5,841 nt of DNA, taken from Tissierellia bacterium (GTDB taxonomy: Bacteria; Bacillota; Clostridia; Tissierellales; Dethiosulfatibacteraceae). Position numbers and translations under genes: made by a program. Of the stretch, positions 1-5,841 are shown one piece after another; position 1 is the first letter of the stretch, and each line of letters begins with the position of its first letter. Location of the stretch: the NCBI GenBank assembly GCA_007116605.1, contig SKID01000098.1:1-5841 (forward strand), in the 5' to 3' direction. The notes beneath the pieces were generated by a model, which saw only the letters and a list, made by a program, of their open reading frames with translations, made no database searches and was not told the DNA's origin.

Positions 1-398
1 CTAATTTTGTATTAGTTTTTTTAGTTTTGATATCATTACAGCTAGATGAAGTTGCTGGTAGTCTTTATGGCATTAGTATAGGGATTATGATGGATGTCTT
101 CTATAGCTCTTTTATGGGCATACATGTGCTTCTTTTAATGGTTATTGGTTATATCTGTGGTAGTTTTTCCAAAGATATTTATCGTATGGATTTTTTAACA
201 AATTGGATATTTACCCTAGGAGCTACACTTTTTTTTCATGGAGGATACTATTTAATTCATTATTTCTTAAGAATACCAGCCCAGATATTAGTTTATCAAA
301 CTCAATACATTATTGTTGAAGTCATTATCAATAGCATTATAATTATTGTAATGATGCAATTATTAAATCTCCTCAATCATTACACAAAACAAATATAG
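1..398 (+). CDS. mreD: Rod shape-determining protein MreD, 5' end cut by window edge
   Basis: MreD is a small integral membrane protein of the elongasome, working with MreB, MreC, RodA and PBP2 to keep the cell rod-shaped. The open frame runs from position 3 (bases 1-2 finish a codon) to the TAG at 396-398, giving 131 visible residues. MreD is usually about 165-170 residues, so some 35-40 are missing on the left. The visible part is almost entirely hydrophobic, with four or so membrane segments. It carries the family-like pattern of a conserved Gly-rich helix (G-x-x-x-G-I-M-M-D-V, then G-I-H near a second helix with a GY-x-x-G motif). A TTG at 27 is in frame, but the frame is open and hydrophobic upstream of it, so it is not taken as the start. 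Position directly before mrdA supports the call. The family is poorly conserved in sequence, so identification leans on topology, motif and context. Confidence 0.85.
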   Translation, partial: NFVLVFLVLISLQLDEVAGSLYGISIGIMMDVFYSSFMGIHVLLLMVIGYICGSFSKDIYRMDFLTNWIFTLGATLFFHGGYYLIHYFLRIPAQILVYQTQYIIVEVIINSIIIIVMMQLLNLLNHYTKQI

Positions 399-412
399 AG
401 TAGGTCGATTCA

Positions 413-3400
413 ATGAATTTTCTAAAAGATCGTTTCAATAGTTTTTTTATCATAATTGCATTTATGCTTGGCGTGTTAATATTTCGGTTAGCAGTACTGA
501 CCATTGTTGAAGGCGAGGATTATAGAAGAGAAACTGATATTAAGCTGATAAGAGATATCCCGATAAAAGCGCCTAGAGGGAATATTTACGATAGAAATGG
601 CGTGCTTTTAGCTGGAAACATTCCAAGTTTTACTGTTCAAATACGAAAAGACGAAATACAACGGCATGAGCTTAAAGAAACCATATTTATGTTAGCGGAT
701 ATTTTAGACAGAAATAATGAACGTGTGATTGATGAGTTTCCAATTATCTTAAATCACTTAAGTTTTACTTCAGAAGAGGCTCAAGAGATGTATTTCTTTA
801 TAGAAGAATATGTGGAAGCCTTGATTATTGACAACCAATTAGTTGGAGATATTCTCAAAATGCAAGACACCCATCAATCGGGCATGAGTGTGAGGGAAAG
901 ATTGTTATTTATCATTAATCAGGAAATCTCCACAGGTGTTGAGTATGAAAATGGTCAATTCACAATAACAGACGATTCATTAGAACCTTACGAAGTCTTA
1001 GAAGAGCTGATTTATGAGAACACTTATTTAGTGAAAAAATGGTTATCAAATTCAGAATTAAGATACCATATTTATAAAGTTGTTCAAAAAATAGACACTG
1101 AAAACACGATTCAATTGACACCTTTTTCATTTACATATGACAATGATTATAATCGTATTAAACTAGATTTAATCGATAGATTTGATGAAATAAATGAACA
1201 GACTAGTGCGAAACATGACTTTATGGTTTTAGTTAGACATTATTTGTCAGATGATTTTTATAGAATGGTTTTCACTTCAGATGGAGCAGATGTTAAGCCA
1301 GGAAAGTTTTTATTAGAAGCAGTACAAGAAAAATTTCCTGATTTTCCTGTCAGTTATATATTAGATGAAAACATCCGACGGGTTTATTTTAACTACACAG
1401 ATAGTGTCAAAGCTGAAGAATTTCTAAGAGATCATGATATGCCAAGTGATTTATCGGCTTACTTTGTAATGATTGAAATCGCTAATCGTTATGATTTAGA
1501 CTTTAAAATAATTGAAAGAGACGATATAAAGTTTTTTGCTCAAGGTCGATTACTGAGTCACATCAATCCACAAATATCAGTATCTGCTTGGGAATATTCT
1601 GCTATTATTCGGAAAAATAATTGGATAAGAAGTAACTTGGGGGTGGATTTTGATGATTCGTTCACAGCTCAGATGATATTTAATGATTTAAAAATCCGAG
1701 AAGGTCTAGAAGAGAGCAGTGATTATATAGCGCGAAAATATTTTGTAGTAAAAGAAAGATATATTAAACAGGGGTACTTAGCTTTTCACCCTATTGAAAT
1801 GAGTTATGGCGTTTCTGAAAAAACAGTAGCATTAATTGCTGAAAATAGTGATAAGTTAAAAGGGGTAGAGGTTGTTGTTCAACCTTTGAGAGTTTATCCA
1901 TATGGTGAATCAGCAGCGCATATTTTAGGGTATTTAGGGAAGATATCTCAAGATTTCGAAATCAATGAATATATTCGTAACAATGGTTATTCTCAGGATG
2001 ATTTGATTGGGAAAACAGGCGTCGAGGAAAGCTTCGAGTTGTTTCTGAGTGGTATCAAAGGACGAGAAACATTAAAAGTTGATGCTCAAGGAAGACGAAT
2101 AGGAACTTCTCAAGCTTTAGATCCTGAACCAGGAAACAACTTATATTTAACGATAGATATTGAGTTGCAACGAAAGGCAGAACAAATGATGGCACATGCT
2201 CTAGAACAGGTGAGAGTGGGCGGTGTTTACGAAAGTAAATGGGGAGACTACAATTTTGATCGAGTTTACCCGAATGCTTATTCAGGTGCTTTGGTAGCCA
2301 TTGATGTGACTACAGGTGAATTAATTACTATGGTTAACCATCCTTCTTACGATCCGAATTTGTTTACAACAGGCATATCACAGGAAGACTGGATTAGCCT
2401 TATGAATGAATCTAGAGATTTTTTAGCACCAAGACCCTTGTATAATATATCCATGTTAACGGCAATACAACCAGGCTCTACTTTTAAGATATTAACCTCT
2501 ATCGCAGCTTTGGAAAAAGGCATTTCTCCCAATGAAAGAATTTATTGTTCAGGAGTTATGGAGATTGGCAATCAATCATTTGGTTGTTGGATATGGAATA
2601 TGTTTCGATCAAGGCATGGTTATGAAAACATGTATGAAGCCATTCGAGATTCTTGTAATTTTTACTTTTATTCTCTAGTGCTCGGTGAAAATCGTGTCAC
2701 AGGAGAGAGAACTTCAATTAAGCTAGAGCTTGAAGATATTTTAGATATGGCTAGGCAGTTTGGACTCAATGACAAAACAGGTATAGAGATACGAATTCCT
2801 AACGAAGCTTCAGGAGGAATGCCAAATCCAGACACAAAAATTAATTCAATAAAATTTTTTCTCAGAAGATATTTAAATGAAAATATAGAACATTTTTATC
2901 TGCCTGGATTTAATTTTAATGATGATGAAAAAGAGCAATTAGTCAATGAAATAGTCAGTTGGGTGTCTGGAACAGAACCGTTATCAAGAGGAGAAGTCTA
3001 TACTAGATTACGTCAAATGGATTTAAACCCGGATAAGTTAGATAGTCATGATATTCCGTTTGTGGATATGGTAAAGTATAGCTTTTTAAACCAAGCTGTA
3101 TGGAATGATGGTGATAATTTGAATATTAGTATAGGTCAGGGAGACAATGCATACACCCCTCTTCAAATGGCTAATTTTACTGCTACAGTTGCTAATGGTG
3201 GCTATCTTAGAAATGTCAGTGTTATATTAGAAGGTAGAACTTATGACAATCGAAGAGTGGTCCATCGCCCTTTAAGACAGGCAATTAAAGTTCAATTAAC
3301 AAATGATCGTTATTTAGATGAAGTAACAAAAGGAATGGTCATGGTATCCAAAGATAGTCGTGTATATAATAATTTACCAATTCAGGTGGCTTCTAAAACT

Positions 3401-3613
3401 GGGACAGCAGAAAGAGATGGACTCAATCCTGAAACGGGTCAACCTTATGATGATTTTGCTTGGTATATAGCATTTGCACCTGCAGATAATCCACAGATTG
3501 CTGTTGCTGCCGTATTTTTCCAAGGTGGCTCAGGACGATTTCCAGCTCCTTTGGTAAGAGATGTGATAGCTGAGTATTTAGGATTAGAACCTGAGATAGA
3601 AGATGAGGAGTGA
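413..3613 (+). CDS. mrdA: Penicillin-binding protein 2, class B elongation transpeptidase, extra-long form
   Basis: This enzyme cross-links peptidoglycan during side-wall growth by DD-transpeptidation outside the membrane, normally paired with RodA. The 1066-residue protein has a short cytoplasmic N-terminus and one membrane anchor (about 11-32). The class B dimerisation-domain start follows, with R55-G-x-I-Y-D-R61, and the domain's second half includes Y-P-Y-G at 495-498. The transpeptidase domain begins near L-T-I-D (579-582). All three catalytic motifs are intact: S689-T-F-K692 (acylated serine and lysine), S747-C-N749, and K995-T-G-T998, with the G-Q-G signature at 908-910. Typical PBP2 proteins have about 600-700 residues; clostridial ones can approach 1000. 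The extra length is a region of about 350 residues splitting the dimerisation domain (roughly 80-440) and about 60-80 residues between the SxN and KTG motifs (roughly 810-892). The C-terminus is acidic. The ATG at 413 lies 14 bases after the mreD stop, behind a modest GAGTAGG-type ribosome site (398-404). Co-transcription with mreD is likely. Confidence 0.96.
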   Translation: MNFLKDRFNSFFIIIAFMLGVLIFRLAVLTIVEGEDYRRETDIKLIRDIPIKAPRGNIYDRNGVLLAGNIPSFTVQIRKDEIQRHELKETIFMLADILDRNNERVIDEFPIILNHLSFTSEEAQEMYFFIEEYVEALIIDNQLVGDILKMQDTHQSGMSVRERLLFIINQEISTGVEYENGQFTITDDSLEPYEVLEELIYENTYLVKKWLSNSELRYHIYKVVQKIDTENTIQLTPFSFTYDNDYNRIKLDLIDRFDEINEQTSAKHDFMVLVRHYLSDDFYRMVFTSDGADVKPGKFLLEAVQEKFPDFPVSYILDENIRRVYFNYTDSVKAEEFLRDHDMPSDLSAYFVMIEIANRYDLDFKIIERDDIKFFAQGRLLSHINPQISVSAWEYSAIIRKNNWIRSNLGVDFDDSFTAQMIFNDLKIREGLEESSDYIARKYFVVKERYIKQGYLAFHPIEMSYGVSEKTVALIAENSDKLKGVEVVVQPLRVYPYGESAAHILGYLGKISQDFEINEYIRNNGYSQDDLIGKTGVEESFELFLSGIKGRETLKVDAQGRRIGTSQALDPEPGNNLYLTIDIELQRKAEQMMAHALEQVRVGGVYESKWGDYNFDRVYPNAYSGALVAIDVTTGELITMVNHPSYDPNLFTTGISQEDWISLMNESRDFLAPRPLYNISMLTAIQPGSTFKILTSIAALEKGISPNERIYCSGVMEIGNQSFGCWIWNMFRSRHGYENMYEAIRDSCNFYFYSLVLGENRVTGERTSIKLELEDILDMARQFGLNDKTGIEIRIPNEASGGMPNPDTKINSIKFFLRRYLNENIEHFYLPGFNFNDDEKEQLVNEIVSWVSGTEPLSRGEVYTRLRQMDLNPDKLDSHDIPFVDMVKYSFLNQAVWNDGDNLNISIGQGDNAYTPLQMANFTATVANGGYLRNVSVILEGRTYDNRRVVHRPLRQAIKVQLTNDRYLDEVTKGMVMVSKDSRVYNNLPIQVASKTGTAERDGLNPETGQPYDDFAWYIAFAPADNPQIAVAAVFFQGGSGRFPAPLVRDVIAEYLGLEPEIEDEE
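3605..3610 (+). promoter_or_regulatory. Ribosome binding site of the MinD-like gene, inside the mrdA 3' end
   Basis: GAGGAG lies 8 bases before the ATG at 3619 and overlaps the last codons of mrdA, just before its TGA (3611-3613). It fixes the start of the downstream gene and suggests translational coupling to mrdA. There is no room for a separate promoter in the 5-base gap. Confidence 0.85.
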
Positions 3614-3618
3614 TTTAA

Positions 3619-4350
3619 ATGAACCAACTAGTTTTAATGATGTCTTGTGATAAAAACCAAGGTAAAACTTTAATGGCCATTACTTTAGCGAATGTTTTAA
3701 GCCGAGAGAGCAAAGTGTTACTCATTGATGTAACAACTTCTAAAAAAACAATCGCTTCTTATTTAGGGGTAGAAGAACAAATAGTCTATGATGTGGGAGA
3801 TATGATGCTTGGCACATGCCAAATGGACTCTGCCATCATGGAGGTACGAATTGGAGAGGTTGTAGTCGATTTTATTCCAGCCCCTAGAATGCGCACAAAG
3901 ATATACAATCGAGCAGAGCTTATAGAAAAGTTATCCATTTTGCCAGCTCAAAAATATGATTTTATAATCATTGATGGCATTGAATTATGTTCAACAGATT
4001 ATTATTATGATTATACAAGTATTAACTATCTCATTATGATGATTGAAAGTAAAATAGAAGATCTTAAAAAAATTAACATCGCTACACAAAAAATTGGCAA
4101 AGAAGCTTTAGAAAACACGTATTTTGTTTTAAGCCGTTATCATAAAACCCTTTACCAAAAAGGTCAATTATTGAGTGGAAAAGAAATTGAAGAAATGATG
4201 AATATAAGCATTATTGGTCAAATTGATGAAGAGAAACGTTTTGAATCAATTGATCGATACACAGAGCTACCTAAAGAAATTTTAGAGCCATTTTTAAATA
4301 TGGCTAATCAGTTTTCAGAAATATTTCAAAATCACAAGATCTCTCAGTGA
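3619..4350 (+). CDS. Divergent MinD/ParA-family ATPase-like protein in the min position
   Basis: The 243-residue protein resembles MinD, the membrane-cycling P-loop ATPase that positions the division site with MinC and MinE. MinD-like stretches are the I-V-Y-D-V-G-D segment after the first strands (55-61), the Walker B strand ending in D119 (Y-D-F-I-I-I-D), and the C-terminal pattern with L-S-R-Y (171-174), G-Q-L-L-S (182-186) and I-I-G-Q-I (198-202). Key sites are altered. The deviant Walker A normally reads K-G-G-V-G-K-T; here it is D11-K-N-Q-G-K-T17, so the signature lysine is replaced, with a lysine one place later. D37 of Walker A' is kept, but the following catalytic Asp (E. coli D40) is T39. 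The D-x-P-A-G after Walker B is D-G-I-E. The C-terminus lacks the basic amphipathic helix that tethers MinD; MinD is usually 260-270 residues. It is probably co-transcribed with mrdA and ends the operon. No MinC or MinE is seen nearby. Function is unknown: a reduced MinD or an elongasome-linked MinD paralogue are both possible. Confidence 0.8.
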   Translation: MNQLVLMMSCDKNQGKTLMAITLANVLSRESKVLLIDVTTSKKTIASYLGVEEQIVYDVGDMMLGTCQMDSAIMEVRIGEVVVDFIPAPRMRTKIYNRAELIEKLSILPAQKYDFIIIDGIELCSTDYYYDYTSINYLIMMIESKIEDLKKINIATQKIGKEALENTYFVLSRYHKTLYQKGQLLSGKEIEEMMNISIIGQIDEEKRFESIDRYTELPKEILEPFLNMANQFSEIFQNHKISQ

Positions 4351-4368
4351 TTTACCATAGTGATGATT

Positions 4369-4395
4369 AAGCCTCTCTTATTGAGAGGTTTTTTT
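4369..4395 (+). terminator. Intrinsic terminator ending the mre-mrdA operon
   Basis: A perfect 6-bp stem CCTCTC (4372-4377) / GAGAGG (4383-4388) with a TTATT loop is followed by seven T residues (4389-4395). The stem can be lengthened by AAG (4369-4371) pairing with the first T residues. It begins 19 bases after the MinD-like stop codon. Only two A residues precede the stem, so it should work on the + strand only. It separates the cell-shape operon from the transporter adaptor gene. Confidence 0.92.
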
Positions 4396-4397
4396 GG

Positions 4398-4429
4398 TTA
4401 AGAATGAATTAAGGCAATGTCCCTATAAT
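4398..4429 (+). promoter_or_regulatory. Candidate sigma-A type promoter of the adaptor gene
   Basis: A perfect TATAAT -10 box sits at 4424-4429, 27 bases before the ATG at 4457. No good -35 lies at the ideal 17-base spacing. The nearest TTGACA-like hexamer is TTAAGA at 4398-4403, with a 20-base spacer, and there is no TG extension of the -10. The position after the terminator requires a promoter somewhere here. The weak -35 would fit a promoter needing an activator, which is inference. Confidence 0.5.
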
Positions 4430-4446
4430 GAGACTATGTAAACTTT

Positions 4447-4451
4447 GGAGG
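4447..4451 (+). promoter_or_regulatory. Ribosome binding site fixing the adaptor start
   Basis: GGAGG lies 5 bases before the ATG at 4457. An in-frame TAA at 4439-4441 closes the frame upstream. The only other in-frame candidate, TTG at 4445, overlaps the site itself, so ATG 4457 is the start. Confidence 0.88.
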
Positions 4452-4456
4452 CGACT

Positions 4457-5841
4457 ATGAAATTAATAAAAAGTAAGCAGAAAATGACTAAATGGATGAT
4501 TGCAGTCATCATCATTGCGACGCTCAGTTTCGTCGTTATGAACCGAGTGAATGCCTTTAGAGATAGAATATCAACGCAACAAGGGCCTATTGAACAAGAA
4601 TATATTGTAGAACGGAGTATGATTGAAAAAACGATTACAGGCAGTGGAAATATTCAACCTAAAGATCTTAGAATGGTCATATCCGATCGATTTGGCAAAA
4701 TTTCTGAGATATATGTGAAAACAGGCGAAAAAGTACAAAAAGACCAAATATTAGCTTCTTTTACACTTGATAACGATGAAGAACTAGATCGTATCCAACT
4801 CAAAAATGCAGATTTAGCGTATAGAAGGTCTTTAGCCACACTGAATGATTTAAGAAACACCAATGAACAATTAAGAGTCCTCGCAACTTCAGACGGTTTG
4901 ATTAAGTTAGACATTGAAGTGGGAGATACAGTGTCCTTTAATCAAAAAATTGGAGAAATTAAAGAGATAGATACCATAAGATTTCAATCCTATTTTACCA
5001 AAGACCAGATTGAATATATCCAAATAGGTGATGCCCTAGAAGTGTTCCTTCCCGATCATATATTGACCCTTGAAGGGCTTGTTACAGATTTGAGTAATGA
5101 ACCCGTTCCATTTGGATCAGGTTCATTAGGGTTCTTAGTGAAAGGAGTAGTTTCGTACCCAGGAGCCCTATCGCCAGGCATTCAGGCTAGACTAACTGTC
5201 CTAAATGAGGAAAATACCTATATATCGCCATTTATTGGTGAAGTCATCCCGAATCAAAATACGGTTATAATGGCACCTTATGGTGGTACTGTAAAAGAAG
5301 TTAATGTTGTATCTAACCAAAAGATTGAAAAAGGTGTTCAGATTATTAGGTTAGATAATCAAGAATTGACCCTAAACATTAACCAACAAGAAATTGTTGT
5401 TGAGCAAAGAAGATTGGAGTTAGATCAATTAAAACAGGAACAAGCTTTTGTCCAAGCATCTATGTCAGGAACCTTATTGGATGTTTTAACAACAGACAAT
5501 ACTTTTGTAGACAGAGGAACACCTCTTTTTAGAATTGCTGACTTAGAAAAAATGGAAGTTAAAATACCAGTGGATGAGTTGGATATAAAATCTATTTCAC
5601 TAGGTCAATTAGCTACGATACTATCGGATGTTTTTGAAAACCAAGAGTTTCAAGGAGAGGTGAGTAAAATTGCCTTATTAGGTAACAACCAAGGAGGCGT
5701 AACCACATTTGAAGTGACCATTGATGTTTTAGAACATGAAGGTTTTATGTCAGGTATGAATGTGGATGTTCAGATTTTAGTTTCGGAAGAAGAAAATGCT
5801 TTAATAGTTCCTATTGAAGCTGTCTCCAAAATTGGTGGTAA
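4457..5841 (+). CDS. HlyD/RND-type transporter adaptor (membrane fusion protein) with tandem modules, 3' end cut
   Basis: The frame is open from ATG 4457 to the window edge, giving 461 codons and no stop. Such adaptors sit outside the membrane, anchored by an N-terminal helix, and couple an ABC or RND pump to its substrate path; in Gram-positives they usually partner MacB/YknYZ-type ABC transporters. Visible parts are a basic N-terminus and membrane helix (about 13-28), and T-G-S-G-N-I-Q-P (61-68). A first lipoyl half follows (about 75-102, with F-G-K-I and V-K-T-G-E-K-V), then a short helical stretch (105-140) and a second lipoyl half (141-168, with S-D-G-L-I). A beta-barrel-like part covers about 172-255. 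A second set follows: lipoyl half at 271-300 (A-P-Y-G-G-T-V), a short helix (312-333), a lipoyl half at 334-362 (M-S-G-T-L) and a beta-barrel-like part at about 365-445. The last ends in a pattern like the adaptor P-G-M-x-V motif (S-G-M-N-V). The gene begins a new transcription unit. Partner transporter and substrate are not visible. Confidence 0.92.
   Translation, partial: MKLIKSKQKMTKWMIAVIIIATLSFVVMNRVNAFRDRISTQQGPIEQEYIVERSMIEKTITGSGNIQPKDLRMVISDRFGKISEIYVKTGEKVQKDQILASFTLDNDEELDRIQLKNADLAYRRSLATLNDLRNTNEQLRVLATSDGLIKLDIEVGDTVSFNQKIGEIKEIDTIRFQSYFTKDQIEYIQIGDALEVFLPDHILTLEGLVTDLSNEPVPFGSGSLGFLVKGVVSYPGALSPGIQARLTVLNEENTYISPFIGEVIPNQNTVIMAPYGGTVKEVNVVSNQKIEKGVQIIRLDNQELTLNINQQEIVVEQRRLELDQLKQEQAFVQASMSGTLLDVLTTDNTFVDRGTPLFRIADLEKMEVKIPVDELDIKSISLGQLATILSDVFENQEFQGEVSKIALLGNNQGGVTTFEVTIDVLEHEGFMSGMNVDVQILVSEEENALIVPIEAVSKIGG

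Noticed and set aside
27..29. TTG as the start of a complete 123-residue MreD
   Set aside because: The frame is open and hydrophobic back to the window edge, there is no ribosome site before it, and MreD is normally longer.
2347..2532. 61-codon open frame on the - strand inside mrdA
   Set aside because: It lies opposite the SxxK region of an intact conserved gene, has no family resemblance and is a shadow frame.
413..3613. PBP2 as two genes fused by error, or interrupted by a mobile element
   Set aside because: One continuous frame keeps all class B motifs in order, and base composition looks uniform. No terminal repeats or transposase-like sequence are seen around the extra segments.
3445..3627. 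60-codon open frame on the - strand over the mrdA 3' end
   Set aside because: It is antisense to the conserved end of the transpeptidase domain and has no recognisable product.
3619..4350. Plasmid-type ParA or capsule tyrosine kinase (CpsD)
   Set aside because: The I-V-Y-D and L-x-R-Y...G-x-x-L-S patterns fit MinD better. There is no parB or centromere-like repeat, no tyrosine-rich tail at the C-terminus, and no capsule genes nearby.
4369..4395. Bidirectional terminator
   Set aside because: The - strand would need an A-rich run before the stem, and only two A residues are present. There is no - strand gene to terminate.
4654..4914. 86-codon open frame on the - strand
   Set aside because: It is antisense to the adaptor gene, whose + strand frame is open, has a good ribosome site and carries family motifs.

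Overview
The window looks like chromosomal DNA from a low-GC Gram-positive bacterium, most likely an anaerobic member of the Clostridia. This rests on the AT-rich composition, strong GGAGG-type ribosome binding sites, a compact cell-wall elongation operon of clostridial type, and an unusually long class B penicillin-binding protein. The genus cannot be told from this stretch. All four genes lie on the + strand.

Region 1 (1-4350) is the tail of a cell-shape operon. It starts inside mreD, whose N-terminus is cut off by the window edge. After 14 bases comes mrdA, a 1066-residue elongation-specific transpeptidase (PBP2). After 5 more bases comes a 243-residue protein clearly related to the division-site ATPase MinD. 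In many clostridia the order is mreB-mreC-mreD-mrdA-minC-minD-minE-rodA. Here minC is absent in front of the MinD-like gene, and a terminator follows it directly, with no minE or rodA. The MinD-like protein has also lost several residues needed for the normal ATPase cycle and the usual C-terminal membrane-binding helix. It may be a repurposed MinD that works with the elongation machinery, which is inference.

Region 2 (4351-4456) is the only intergenic gap. It holds a strong intrinsic terminator (about 4369-4395), then a perfect TATAAT -10 box with no good -35, and a GGAGG ribosome binding site.

Region 3 (4457 to the right edge) is a new transcription unit. It begins with a membrane-anchored HlyD/RND-type adaptor of which 461 residues are visible. 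The protein appears to contain two adaptor modules in tandem, each a split lipoyl (barrel-sandwich) domain with a very short or missing alpha-hairpin plus a beta-barrel. Such adaptors usually serve a MacB/YknYZ-type ABC transporter, which would lie beyond the right edge.

No mobile element, CRISPR array, RNA gene or integration site was seen. The points most worth a second look are the degenerate MinD-like protein in the min position, the two insertions in PBP2, and the duplicated adaptor.
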